64,000 nt of DNA, taken from the NCBI RefSeq assembly GCF_047675955.1, contig NC_132911.1:70093133-70157132 (forward strand), read 5' to 3'. Source of the DNA: Chlorocebus sabaeus. Taxonomy: Eukaryota > Chordata > Mammalia > Primates > Cercopithecidae. The notes below the pieces were generated by a model. The model had not been told where the DNA came from. It was given only the letters and a program-made list of their open reading frames with translations, and made no database searches. Positions 44,620-55,904 of this stretch are shown here, one piece after another. Positions within the stretch are counted from its first letter, which is position 1, and every line of letters starts with the position of its first letter. The translations under genes were made by a program, and so were the position numbers.

Positions 44620-44928
44620 CAAGGTGCTGGCAGGGCCATACCCTCTCTAGTGCTCTAGGGAAGAATCTGTTCCATGCCATTTTCTTAGCTTCTAGATTGT
44701 TGGCAATTCTTGGTGTTCCTTGGTTTGTAAATCCGTCACACCAATGTCTGCCTCTGTCATTGAATGGCGTTCTCCTTGTGTGTTTCTGTGTTTTCACATC
44801 TTCATCCCTCTGTATGTGTCTGTGTCTCTTCTCCTCTTCTTATGAGGACACCAGTTAGATTGGATTTAGGGCTCATCCTACTCCAGTATGAATTCACCTT
44901 GACTTAAGTAGTTATATCTGTAAAGACC
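44620..44928 (-). mobile_element. MLT1-like LTR, left part, split by THE1
   Basis: ttggtgttccttggtttgta, ggcgttctccttgtgtgttt, tcttatgaggacaccagtta, tggatttagggctcatccta follow the reverse MLT1 order. The sequence breaks at taaagacc and resumes after the THE1 as agaccctttttccaagtaag. Confidence 0.65.
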
Positions 44929-45308
44929 TGATATGGTTTGGCTGTGTCCCTACCCAAAAGCTCATCTTGAATTGTAATCCGAATTAAAATCCCCATGTGT
45001 TGGGGGAAGGACCTTGTGGGAGGTGATTGGATAATGGGGGCAATTCCCTAATGCTGTTCTCATGATAGTGAGTGAGTTCTGACAAGATCTGATGGTTTTT
45101 TATAAGGGGCCTTTTCCTGCTTCGCTCTGCACTTCTCCTTCCTGCTGCTATGTGAAGAAGGACATGTTTGCTTCCCCATTCACCATGATTGTATGTTTCC
45201 TGAGGCCTCCCCAGCCCTGCATAAATGTGAGTCAATCAAATCTCTTTCCTTTATAAATTACCCACTCATGGGTATGTCCTTATAGCAGTGTGAGAATGGA
45301 CTAATACA
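44929..45308 (+). mobile_element. 5' LTR of THE1
   Basis: 380 bp from TGATATGG to AATACA, with THE1-type gtgaagaaggacatgtttgc and a ctttataaattaccc motif. Confidence 0.92.
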
Positions 45309-46971
45309 GTAAATTGGTCCCAAGGGAGTGGGGTGCTAATATAAGGATACCTGAAAATGTGGAAGTGACTTTGGAATCAGGTAACAGGCAGAGGTTGAAA
45401 CAGTTTGCAGGTTCAGAAGAAGACAGAACAATATGGGAAAGCTTGGAACTTTCTAGAGACTTGGAGGGCTTAGAAGATAGGAAGATGTCAGAAAGTTTGC
45501 AACTTCCTGGAAACTTGTTGAATGGCTTTGACCAAAATACTGATAGTAATATGGACAAGGAAGTCCAGGCTGAGACGGTCACAGGTGGAGATGAGGAACT
45601 TGTTGAGAACTGGAATAAAGATGACTCTTGATATGCTTTAGCAAAGATACTGATGGCACTTTTCCCCTGGCCTAGACATCTGTGGAACTTTGAACTTGAG
45701 ATAGATGATTTAGCATATCTGGCAGAAGAAATTTCTAAGCAGCAAAGCATTCAAGAGGTGACTTGGGTGCTCATAAAAATCATTATATTTTATATATTCC
45801 CAAAGATATGGTTTGGAATTGGAACTTATATTTAAAAAGGAAACAGAGCACAAACATTCAAAAATTTGCAGCCTGACAATACAATAAAAAATACAACTCA
45901 TTTTCTGAGGAGAAATTTAAGTTAGCTGCAGAAATTTGCATAAGTAACAAGGAGCCAAATGTTAATTGCCAAGACAATAGGGAAAATGTCTCCAGGGCAT
46001 GTCAGAGGCCTTTGAGGCAGCCCGTCCCATCACAGGCCCAGAGGCCTAGGAGGGAAAAATGGTTTCGTGGGCCAGGCCCAGAGCCTAGGTGTTTCCTACA
46101 GTCTTGGGACTTGGTGGACTGTGTTCTAACATGGCTGAAAGAGGCCAAGGTACAGCTTGGGTCATTGCTTCAGAGCATATGAGCCCCAAGCCTTAGTGGC
46201 TTCCACATGGTGTTGAGCCTGCAGATGCACAGAAGTCAAGAATTAAGGTTTGGGAACCTCTGCCTAGATTTCAAAGAGTGTATGGAAATGCCTGGATGTC
46301 CAGGCAGAAGTTTGCTGCAGGGGTGGAGCCCTCATGGAGAACCTCTGCTAGGGCAGTGCAGAAGGGAAATGTGGGGTTGGAGACCCCACAAAGAGTCCCC
46401 ACTGGGGCACTGCCCAGTGGAGCTGTGAGAAGAGGGTCACCATCCTCCAGACCCCAGAATACTAGATTCACCAATAGCTTGCACCATGCACCTGGAAAAT
46501 GCACACTCAACATCAGCTCATGAAAGCAGTCCAGAATGGGGCTGTACCCTGTAAAGCCACAAGGGCAGAGCTGCCCAAGGCCATGGTAGCCCACATCTTG
46601 CATCAGCGTGACCTGGATGTGAGACATGGAGTCAAAGGAGAACATTTTGGAACTTAAAGGTTTAATGACTGCCCTGTTAGATTTCAGACTTGCATGGGGC
46701 CTATAGCCCCTTTATTTTGGCCAATTTGTCCCATCTGGAACAGGTATATTTACCTGATACCTGTACCCTCATTGTATCTTGGAAGTAACTAACTTACTTT
46801 GGATTTTATAGGCTCATAGGTAGAAAGGACTTGCTGTGTTTCACATGAGACTTTGGACTTGGACTTTGGGTTAATACTGGAATGAGTTAAGACTTTGGGA
46901 GACTGTTGGAAAGGCATGATTGTGTTTTGAAAAGTGAGGATATGAGATTTGAGAGGGGCCAGAGGGTGGAA
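45309..46971 (+). mobile_element. THE1 internal region
   Basis: About 1.66 kb. Begins gtaaattggtcccaagg, a likely primer-binding zone. It retains the acidic A-rich segment with 'aagcagcaaagcattcaaga' shared with 10188-10207. A local insertion near 45763-45840 separates 'gaggtgac' from 'gaaacagagcacaaac'. Confidence 0.88.
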
Positions 46972-47348
46972 TGATATGGTTTGGCTGTGTCCCCACCCAA
47001 AGTTTCATCTTGAATTGTAATCTGAATTATAATCCCCATATATTGGGGGAGGGACCTCATAGAAGGTGATTAAATCATAGGGGTGGTTCCCCCTGCTGTT
47101 CTTGTGATAGTAAGTGAGTTCTCATGAGATCTGATGGTCTTCTAAGGGGGTTTTCTCCTCTTCACTCTGCACTTCTCCTTTCTGCTGCCATGTGAAGAAG
47201 GACATGTTTGCTTCACCTTCTGCCATGATTGTAAGTTTCCTGAGGCCTTCCAAGCCCTGTGGTACTCCGAATCAATTAAACCTCTTACCTTTTTAAATTA
47301 CACAGTCTCAGGCAGTTCTTTATAGCAGCATGAGCATGTACTAATACA
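46972..47348 (+). mobile_element. 3' LTR of THE1
   Basis: 377 bp from TGATATGG to AATACA, closely matching the 5' LTR at 44929-45308. Confidence 0.92.
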
Positions 47349-47353
47349 AGACC

Positions 47354-47445
47354 CTTTTTCCAAGTAAGGTCACATTCCAAGGTTCTGGAAAAGAAATGAA
47401 TTTGGGGGATGGGAGGACACTACTCTTCTATGCAGTACAAGTTTC
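47354..47445 (-). mobile_element. MLT1-like LTR, right part
   Basis: Resumes the element broken at 44928: ctttttccaagtaaggtcac, attccaaggttctgg, atgaatttgggggatgg. Confidence 0.6.
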
Positions 47446-48128
47446 ATATGAGCACAACAAAGTTGATCACTGCTGGTTCTGAATTATGAGGCGTCAGGCT
47501 GCTGCCTAATCAGTTATTTTCCCTTACAAAGTCAACACCATGCAAGGAGGGACTAATGTATTCCAGAAGTATGCCCCCTTGGGTGGCTTGCACATAGATT
47601 ATCATATAGATTCACTTGGCTTTTTCAGATTTGGAAAGGCTGTGATTGAAGTTCCAAGGAGCAGAAAGATTACAACAAGCACTTGCTCACTTAAGTACAT
47701 GCTATATTCTCCACTGAGACAACATACTGTATTTTTGACTCAACATAACCTATAAGAACTCCATGGAGGCAGAAGTCAAATATGTATTATTAAGGCATAA
47801 TGCTATGCAAACATATACATCAATTTTATAAAATGCTAAAAAAAAGTTTGAATATTGTTTTAGGAAAGGAAAATACTTTTAATTTTGAGGTCAAAATCTG
47901 TTTATAATCTGATAAGCTTATAATATATATATATAGGCTTGTAATATAATATATAAGCTTATCAGAAAAATCAGAGAAAGCTTATATTTTGTCACCAAAC
48001 GTCAGTTTCAGCTATTTATCAAAATGATAAAACTGAGACATCAAGCAACTGAGTTTAATTCTTATTATGTCATATGCATATTTAGTGTTACACAGTCACA
48101 AGCTGTATGATTTACAATGCTACATCTC
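47446..48128. other. Single-copy AT-rich sequence
   Basis: No repeat or gene-like frame recognised apart from the inverted repeat listed next. Confidence 0.5.
47908..47966. other. AT-rich inverted repeat, 15-bp perfect arms
   Basis: tctgataagcttata (47908-47922) is the exact complement of tataagcttatcaga (47952-47966), separated by 29 AT-rich bases. It could extrude as a cruciform. Confidence 0.9.
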
Positions 48129-48379
48129 TCTTCTTTTTTTGCTTGCTTGTTTGCTTTTTTCTTTTTTTCTTTCCTCTTTCTTTTTTCTTTCTCTCTCCCT
48201 CCTTCCTTTCTTTCCTCCCTTCCTCCTTTTTTCCTTTCTTTTTCTTTTTCCTTCCTTCCCTCCCTCCCTCCCTCCTTCCTTTCTTTTCTCTCTTTCTCAC
48301 TCTTTCTTTCCTTCCTTCCTCCTCTCTCATTTTTTCTTTCTTTTTTTCTCTCTCTTTCTTTCTTTTTTTCTTTTCTTCA
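48129..48379. repeat. 250-bp polypyrimidine tract (TTTC/TTCC)n
   Basis: Nearly pure T and C on the + strand, with CTTT, CCTT and CCCT units. It runs straight into a reverse Alu, so it most likely expanded from that Alu's T-tail. Serine/phenylalanine-rich or lysine/arginine-rich frames here are artefacts. Confidence 0.93.
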
Positions 48380-48626
48380 TGATCATAGCTCACTGAAGCC
48401 TTGAACTCCTGGGCTGGGCTCAAGCAGTCCTCCTGCCTCAGCCTCCTTAGTAGATGGGACTATAGGTGCATACCACCACAACTGGATAATTTTTTATTTT
48501 TATCTTTTGTAGAGATGGGACCTTGCCATGTTGCCCAGGCTGGTCTTGAACTCCTGGGCTCAAGTGATCCTAATGCCTCGGCCTCCCAAAGTGTTGGGAT
48601 TACAGTGATGAGCCACTGTGCCCAGC
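48380..48626 (-). mobile_element. Alu SINE (AluJ-like), 3' end replaced by the pyrimidine tract
   Basis: Begins inside the right arm at gatcatagctcactgaagcc and continues to the 5' start at cagcc. The first ~45 bases of the reverse right arm are missing or absorbed into the tract. Confidence 0.85.
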
Positions 48627-48927
48627 CCTCTCTTTCTATAGAAGGAACATATCCCTACATATATGGTTAGATGGGTAGTCTAATATTTCCTTGCTTTTAG
48701 TATGTAGCAGAACACTTACACTTGATTGTATTCTCTGTGAATTCAGACCATGTAGTCTATGATAGCCACATCTATATTGAAAACTAAATTTAGAAAAAAA
48801 TTCAAATGCCTAGACCTATTTTTCTGGTCTGTAGAGAGAGGTCCTTTTGGGTCCTCAATCCATCATGAGACAGATGGCTTATTTTATCTAATGAGAAGTC
48901 ATATTTTGTTGGACTGCCATCAGTGTT
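48627..48927. other. Single-copy sequence
   Basis: No repeat recognised in this 300-bp gap. Confidence 0.5.
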
Positions 48928-49303
48928 TATATTAGCCCATTCTCACATTGCTACAAAGAACTACCTGAGATTGGGTAACTTAAAAGGAAAAGAGGTTTAA
49001 TTAGTTCATGGTTCTTCAGACTTTAAGGATGCATTGCTGGGGAGATCTCGGGAAACTTACAATCATGGCTGAAGGCAAAGGGGAAGTAAGCACATCTTCA
49101 CATGGCCAGTGGGAGAGAGTAAGCAAAGGGGCAGGCACTACACACTTTTGAACAACCAGATCTTGTGAGAACTCTATCATGAGAACAGCAAGGGGGAAAT
49201 CTGCTCCTATGATTTAATCACCTCCTACCAGGTCTTTTCTTCAACATTGGGAATTATAATTTGACAGGAGATTTGGGTGGGAACACAGAACCAAACAAAA
49301 TCA
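48928..49303 (-). mobile_element. Solo MaLR LTR (MST/THE1 group), reverse
   Basis: Complement of the LTRs at 9.4 and 44.9 kb: attagcccattctcacattg, aaacttacaatcatggctga, cttgtgagaactctatcatg, agaaccaaacaaaatca. Flanks GTGTT (48923-48927) and GTGCT (49304-49308) match at 4 of 5 bases. No internal region. Confidence 0.9.
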
Positions 49304-49734
49304 GTGCTCTTTTCCAATTTGTCCATGAAATTTTTGAACTGGAAGGGTAGCACAGTGGTCCTTTCCATTGCTCTCCAGGTTTACATCCCCCTTTGATGAG
49401 AACAATCAACCACATGCAGATCCATGTGGCTGTTCATCACTGGCCCCTGGGTTTCCCACGCACTTCATGGAGTAGTTGATGAGACTTTGCTGTGTGCCCT
49501 ACTAAACCCACTAGCACTTTGTTTACTTACCTCTTTTTATATCACTTGCTAATAAGTAGGTGTGGAGATAACCATGTCGAAAAAGAAATGAGGTTAATTG
49601 TAACTGATTTATTAATGAACCCATTATAGCTGTCAGTGGTCACATACTTTGTTTTTAGATGCTGAAAAAACCACTATTTGACAATCAGTTTTTGAATTTT
49701 GTCCAGGATTAACATCACCAATACATACTATATA
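49304..49734. other. Single-copy sequence
   Basis: No repeat or gene-like frame recognised. Confidence 0.5.
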
Positions 49735-49985
49735 GATATAATAATAACTCCCAATTTATTATTTTATTGAGTGTGTCCTCTATGCTAGGCATTGTGTTAA
49801 GTGCTTTACTTATATTATCTCATTGAATTTCTACCACAAGCCTATGGAGTTGATTTTACTCCCAGATGGAGGATGAAGGCCACAGTAGTATAATTATTTT
49901 TCCAGCTCCACATGGCTTGTAAGTGGCAGAGCCAGCATCATCCTCTAGCCTGTTTGACTTGTAAACCCATGCTGATAACAGCAGC
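49735..49985 (-). mobile_element. MIR SINE
   Basis: Nearly full reverse MIR: attgagtgtgtcctctatgc, gtgctttacttatattatct, agcctatggagttgat, cttgtaagtggcagagcca. One of the best preserved MIRs in the window. Confidence 0.82.
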
Positions 49986-50589
49986 TCTGGTTGCCTGATA
50001 ATGTCCTATACAAATGAGTATCATTGCACCTTCCAAATTTTTACTATATTATCTGTTGAGTGTCTCCTTTCTCTGGGAACTGTGCCTAATTTCTCTTTAT
50101 AGGAAAGTTTATCTCAATAAGTTTTTGTTGAATAAATGTATTAACAATGTCTTCCTATTACTCACAATCTCCCATTTGCCCACCCTCAATTGTTCACAAC
50201 AATTTCAGATAGTGTCTCAATAATGTCAGTGTTTCTGGCAGCCAGGGGTTCTCATAAAATTCTCTCTCATCCAAGGCTTAACAAAAGCCTTTGTTTTAGC
50301 TTTTACAATCTAATAATCATCACCTAGGGAGAAAACACAAGGTGAAATAGAAAATGACTGATTGTTTTTTATTTTTAGCCATTAACTTTTTACCATCTGC
50401 CAGGTATGAATTTATGCCTGCCATATTATTCATCTCTGAATATGAATTACTACCCTTATTGCCCTTAATCTTTTCCTTTAGAGAAATGGACGGTCATATT
50501 TAAATCAATAATACATTGGAGTAACACACTTAGAACTGAGCACTTCTTGGTCTAGAGTCTCATTTGTTTATTCATTAATCAAATCACAT
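49986..50589. other. Single-copy sequence with a possible short L2 tail
   Basis: ataagtttttgttgaataaa near 50118-50137 resembles the L2 terminus, suggesting a short + strand L2 relic at about 50030-50140. The rest is unassigned. Confidence 0.4.
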
Positions 50590-50927
50590 TTTGGGAGGGA
50601 GAGGGAAAAGGGAATAATTAATGGGTGCAAAAAATATAGTTAGATAGGATGAATAAAGATCCAGTGTTTGATCTTCATTCAACAAGATAACTACAGTCAA
50701 CAATAACTTATTGTACATTATAAAATAACTAAAAGAGTGTAGCTGGAATGCTTATAACACAAAGAAATAATAAATACTTAGATAGACACCCCATTTGCTC
50801 TGATGTGATTATTACACATTGTATGCCTATATCAAAGTATCTCATGTACCCCATAAAAATGTACCTACTATGTGACTGTAAAAATTTAAAAAAATTAAAA
50901 AATGTAAAAAAAAAAACCTAAATTGTA
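50590..50927 (+). mobile_element. L1MA 3' UTR end
   Basis: Homologous to the 3' UTR of the large L1 at 26.5-27.1 kb: taatgggtgcaaaaaatata, gataactacagtcaacaata, gtatctcatgtaccccataa, then an A-rich end. ORF2 is absent. Confidence 0.85.
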
Positions 50928-52053
50928 TTTAAGATGTAATTTTAATAATGTAAGAATACTGGGAGGAGAGTAAGTTAACAAATACTCCCTGATACTTAAG
51001 GAATTTTGAATTATGTGCATATTTGTGGCAACCTCAAAAACAGGAGGAAAAGCAAAAAGATGTCTATAGTCCCTAAAATGGACAGATACTCTTTTTTGGC
51101 TTTGGCTAACATGTACCCATTCTACTCTGCCTATTCTGCCTACAACATGTGTCTCCCACTGGATACATTCCCAACCAGGAAAGTTTGATAGTTTTCTCTT
51201 TCCAGCCAAGAATTCTGTGTTTTGGTCAATAATTTGTAATAGGCTTGACATATGACTCGATGTGGTCTCTAACTTGATAGTCTGATTTAGGGAATAAACT
51301 GGGTGGTGAAGGTCAAAATTTTCACCTACTCCAGGGTTGTAACTGAACTAATGGACTTAGCAAATGCCAAAAACAAGGAGTGCTCAGAAGGAGAGTCATT
51401 TGCTGAGATCCCTTACTAGGAAGGAATAAGACTAGAGTGTCTCCAAGTCATAGAGGAACCAGGTCTAAAGTCAGCTGTGAATCTAGATTAAAGAGGATAC
51501 TACCGCACACAAGTGGAAAGATGTTTCTAGATGGCATCTGTCCACTGATCTCATCAGGAGATGCCCATGCTATGTATCTCTTAACATGGTGGTACTTCAT
51601 TGCCCCCTTTACATGCTATTTATACAGCTATTCAATCCATGCAGTATATTTGTTTGTTAACCACCATTGGGAGGACATGGCTAGGTGTTAGGGATACCAA
51701 AAATGATTGAAGTCAATTTATTTTCAGGGTAGCAAGTGAAGCAATCATGCCAAACAACCCATCCGTTTTCCATCATAACATAAAAAACAAGCAATTAGAA
51801 AGCTCTACATCTAAATTACCATTAAAAGATGGAGAAAAAGGGATGCATTATTACGTGCTATGCCTGATGATCAAAGTGCCTCTGAATGTTAAGGATTATA
51901 AACATGATGTGTATGGTGCAGGCCTTACCAAGATGTACCATTTGATACATGTAAATAAAGTCTACTTTCTATACCAAAGTCACACTTTTGATAATAAATT
52001 ATCATGCATTGAGTCATTACTCATGAAATTATTGTTCTTTAGTGCCACATTTG
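50928..52053. other. Single-copy sequence
   Basis: No repeat recognised over 1.1 kb. Small frames at 51437-51691 and 51747-52124 (the latter runs into the CA repeat) show no recognisable domain. Confidence 0.5.
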
Positions 52054-52113
52054 CCTCTCTCTCTCTCTTTCTACGCGCGCACACACACACACATGCACAC
52101 ACACACACACACA
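52054..52113. repeat. (CT)n-(CG)n-(CA)n microsatellite
   Basis: CT repeats, then cgcgcgc, then about 18 CA units with one TG break. The alternating purine-pyrimidine part (52073-52113) is of the kind that favours Z-DNA. Confidence 0.93.
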
Positions 52114-52129
52114 ACCATTATTAACTTTC

Positions 52130-52470
52130 TGGCTAAACCATTTGAAAATAACTTTCATACAATATGACCCTGACCTTTCACTCCTAAATACCTGATCATA
52201 CTAAATGCCTCCTAAGGACAATAACTTTCTCTTACATAACCGTAATTCAATAATCAAATTCAGGAAATTTAACAGCAATACACATTTCTATTACCCAACA
52301 TACACCTCATTTGACAATTTCACCAATTATCCCAATAATTAAATGTCCTCTAGGGCATTTATTTTTTTGATCCAAGAACCAGTCCAGGATCACACCCTTC
52401 AATTTTGTTGTCATGCCTCTCATGTCCTTGTCCTTGGAAGAGTCCTCACCCTCTCTGTTCCTTTGATGAA
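52130..52470. mobile_element. Possible L1ME-like ancient LINE fragment
   Basis: aaatttaacagcaatacac, atttctattacccaaca, ctcatttgacaatttcacca, gaaccagtccaggatcac and tgtcatgcctctcatgtcct follow the order of a recalled L1ME segment. Orientation not determined. Confidence 0.4.
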
Positions 52471-53794
52471 ATGGATGTTCCTGAGGGGTACCAGCATGTC
52501 TGTAGAATGTCCTTCAGCTGGGTTTGGCTGGGTATTTTGCCAAGTTTTTCGTGGAGTTCCTGGACACTGCCTCATGTGCGATCTGGAGCAGGTCTCTCTG
52601 GTTCTTCTCTCTGGCACTGTCCCTGCTTTCCACGTGGTGGCCACTGTGCTCCTCCATTGCAAAAGAAAGTCCAGCTATCTCTGCTCAATCCTCTCATACC
52701 TCAGAGAAAGTGCACTGCAGCCCCATGGCCATTAGATGGGTGCTTCTTCATTCCCCGCGGCACACCTCAGGCCAGACTGTGGCTTTTACATAAAACTTCA
52801 GGGCTTGAGGTTAACACAAGTGTAATACAAAGAACACTGTCAAACTGCTGCTAAACATTGCTACTCTTCAAGCCCACATCCTAAATCACTATCTGAGAGT
52901 CTTTAAATAGAGGGGTTTCTGCCTTAACACTGGCCTGCCTCCATGTAGAGGGGTGGACTCACTCTAGCACATGTGCTCCCACGATGTCCATGCTAGACGG
53001 TTCGGATCCAACAGATCTCCAGGCCTGGAGAGGGGAAAACATCATTCTCTACCCCAGCCAGTGACCACTTTGTTTCCTTGTTTGGAAGGATTTTCTTCCC
53101 GGGAAGACTAACTCTAAAGACTCTTCTCCCTCTACCTGATAACCCACCTCTGAAGAATTAGGCTTCTGTGACTCAGCAAGTCCAGTCCTCCCAGACCACA
53201 CTGACTAAAGTTAGACTGTCCGGTCTTATGTAACAGCAATGTGGGACAACCAGAAGCAGCCTGGAAGCACGGCCCCGAGCCAGATGCAATTCCTTTACAG
53301 CCTTTTCTCCAGCATGCGGTGAAGCGCAGAATGGTCTTTCACATGAACCCTAATGTAGCCCTGTTTTCATTCCTGATGTCCTATAAACAAATGCTGGACA
53401 AGAACCTATAAACATATCTCCCAAGAACAACCAGCATTTTTCAGACATAAATTCTAAATCTAGATTGAGGGAAAAAATTTATACCTCTGCAGGAACATAA
53501 TTGAGCTTAAGACATTCCTAATTTACACTACCAAATAGACTGTCTGGAGCATTTGCATTTGGGTTACTGCACTGCATTTCGACTTTCTTTAAGAAAAATA
53601 GTGAGTACTTGCCCTTACACCTACATAATTAAAAGGCCCATTGAAACGATGTTTGTAAAAAACTGACTTAGCAGTTTGGCTCCAATGGTAAATTCTAGCC
53701 TTCACCCCAGAGGGTAAGACTGCTTGTAACTTTAAGACTGGAAGGTTTTCCAGCTTCAACTATTTTCACTATTTTAAGGCAGATTTTCCACACT
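52471..53794. other. Single-copy, moderately GC-rich sequence
   Basis: Overlapping frames at 52343-52854 on both strands give no recognisable protein. No repeat recognised. Confidence 0.5.
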
Positions 53795-54235
53795 GCACGT
53801 GGTTACAGACAGCATCCTTCAAATATGCCCTATCTTTCCCACTCATCACACCAAGCCCATCCTGCTGATCTCTCACTGCATCCCTTATTTTCTCACTTCT
53901 AGGCACTTGCTTTTGTTGAATATGCTCCTCATCACTCCAGTCTCCCAAGATTCTACTTGGTAGTTAAAGACAAACCTAATGCTATCTCCTGATCTTCCCA
54001 ACTGGATGTGATCACTCTTTCCTCTTAAAATCCCGTAACACAAGATCTGCGCCTGTCTCTTAGGGTGGTTACACTCTACCTTATGACCTAGTTATTTGGG
54101 TTCATGTTTCCTGTCCCTACTAGGCTTTCTTCAGGTCAATGACAAACCAACAGTCCTCTTGGCACTTCTCCCATTACCTAGCGTGGTGCCTTGCAAAGAA
54201 CAGGCATTCGGAATGCTTGCAGAGTTGAACTGAAC
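53795..54235 (+). mobile_element. L2 LINE 3' region
   Basis: cttctaggcacttgcttttg, tgctcctcatcactcc, gtagttaaagacaaacct, acttctcccattacctagcg, gtggtgccttgcaaagaaca follow the L2 3' order. Diverged. Confidence 0.6.
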
Positions 54236-55384
54236 TAAAACCTAGTGAATACAAGGTCTTACAGGAAGTTTTAGTTCTGATCTAAAGTACCTAACATGGG
54301 AAATTTGAAAATATTAGTAAAAGAATGAGAGAAGGAATGTTTTAGTCTGTTCGTTTGCCAACTGCAGCTTTGGCCAAATATTAACACAGACAGGTATTGT
54401 AAATGAAGCTCCTTTATGTCCAGACTTAATGAGCATTCGATGACACAGAGTAGAGCAACCGGATAAAATGATTCTTGGGCTGCAGAGTTTGAGGTTTACA
54501 AGAAAAGTGTGATACCAGCTAAATAACAATTACAAAATTGCTACTGCTCTCTCTACCGTTTAGTTGGCCACACTGAAAGGAAAATTAAAAGTAGAAAATA
54601 AGAATGTAATAGACACTAAACAAAGATATTTAGTAACACATTTCTGATGATTACATCGCTGGTATCAGATAGAGTCCCCAAGAGCCTTATTAGAGCTAAC
54701 TATTGAGCAGCTAACTCTATCACAGTATAATGAGAAAGAAAAATGCTATATGGCAAATGGTACGTAGATTCTTCTTGGGGTGGGGATGGGGGAGCTCACC
54801 TTTCTTGTGGGTAAAGCCTTGAAAAGTCTATGAAGAGAAATAAATCTCTGTAGGTCTTCTGAGGAAGGAAGGAAGACACGGAGAAATGTGTTTGCAACTA
54901 GAGTGGGGCTGAGGGAGAAGGGAGAGAGAGGAAAGAGAGAACAAGGGACATGAAGAAATGCCATGTTCAGTGGAATATTATAAACTGCACAGGGTAACTC
55001 CTCTCCATGACCCCATGAACACTCAAAAAATTTGACAAAAAGTTTGAGGTGATTGGATTTCTCGTGAAAATCAAATCTCATGAAAAACCGGCCAAATTCT
55101 GCGTCAGAATTTTTGTAAGAAAGTGGAGACAGTAAGTTCTAGTGTAGGGGACTGGGTGAGAGGGGATAAGTTCCCAGAAATCCTGGGGACTTCCCCACCC
55201 CATGGAAATTAGGGACTTTGAAAAATTTCCCCCAGGGCACAGAAATAGAGAAGACCTCAGATAAAATCAGCATTATAGCAAATTTAGTGGCCACAGGTTT
55301 ATCATTTAATATTCCAGGGGTATTAATCCAGGACCTATTTATATAAACACTACCTCCGTTGTAAGAAAAGAAAATAAAGCTTGA
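54236..55384. other. Single-copy sequence
   Basis: No repeat recognised. Small minus frames (54314-54529, 54746-55081, 55139-55402) show no recognisable domain. Confidence 0.5.
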
Positions 55385-55545
55385 GGCAGTACAATGTGGC
55401 ACTTATGAGCATAGATCCTGGAGCCAAATGCCTGAGTCTAGTTCTGTGATCTTGAACTATGTGATCTTGGTAAGTTACCTGACAGTCTGTGCATCAGTTT
55501 CTTCATTGGAAAAATAGGGATAATGAAAGCACCTATTTGTAAACA
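55385..55545 (+). mobile_element. MIR SINE
   Basis: Forward MIR: gcatagatcctggagccaaa, ctatgtgatcttggtaagtt, gcatcagtttcttcattgg, gggataatgaaagcacctat. Confidence 0.82.
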
Positions 55546-55904
55546 AAGGGTTTAACAAAACCTGTTATTCCTCTGGGAGACTTGAACATTGGTTGACTAT
55601 GCAGTTCCGTCCTGGTAGCCTGGAAAAAGTAGAAGTGTTAACTATATCACTAGCATCACTGTTTTATTATAAGAATGAGCCCTAATTGGTAAATTGCATC
55701 TGAACTTGGGGAATTAGAAGTGAACTGGGGATGCCCTGCTTTGGGCTGCCATGAGTATGGTGACCCTGGTAACTGGGCCTGTGCTTTGCAGGATCCTTGT
55801 ACCTGTACCTATACAAGTCCTTCATATATATATGTGTGTGTGTCTCATTTCATACTTTTAAAACTTTTTAAATATAGAAATAGGAAAAGGAAACAATTTC
55901 TATA
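55546..55904. other. Single-copy sequence
   Basis: Contains a short (TA)/(TG) run at 55823-55842. Nothing else recognised. Confidence 0.5.

Larger units (their letters stand above)
44929..47348 (+). mobile_element. THE1 (MaLR) provirus, complete
   Basis: LTR-internal-LTR, 2.42 kb. A perfect 5-bp target duplication AGACC at 44924-44928 and 47349-47353 proves a single intact insertion. The internal region is homologous to the provirus at 9.4-12.2 kb in the same orientation. No functional coding region: the longest internal frame is about 105 codons (45314-45631). Confidence 0.95.

Noticed and set aside
48067..48423. Overlapping frames with Phe/Ser/Leu-rich (+) or Lys/Arg/Glu-rich (-) products
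   Set aside because: They are translations of the pure pyrimidine tract in several frames; no real protein composition.
52343..52854. Overlapping frames of 80-149 codons on both strands
   Set aside because: Mutually overlapping, no domain, no exon signals; the left part overlaps an old LINE-like segment.
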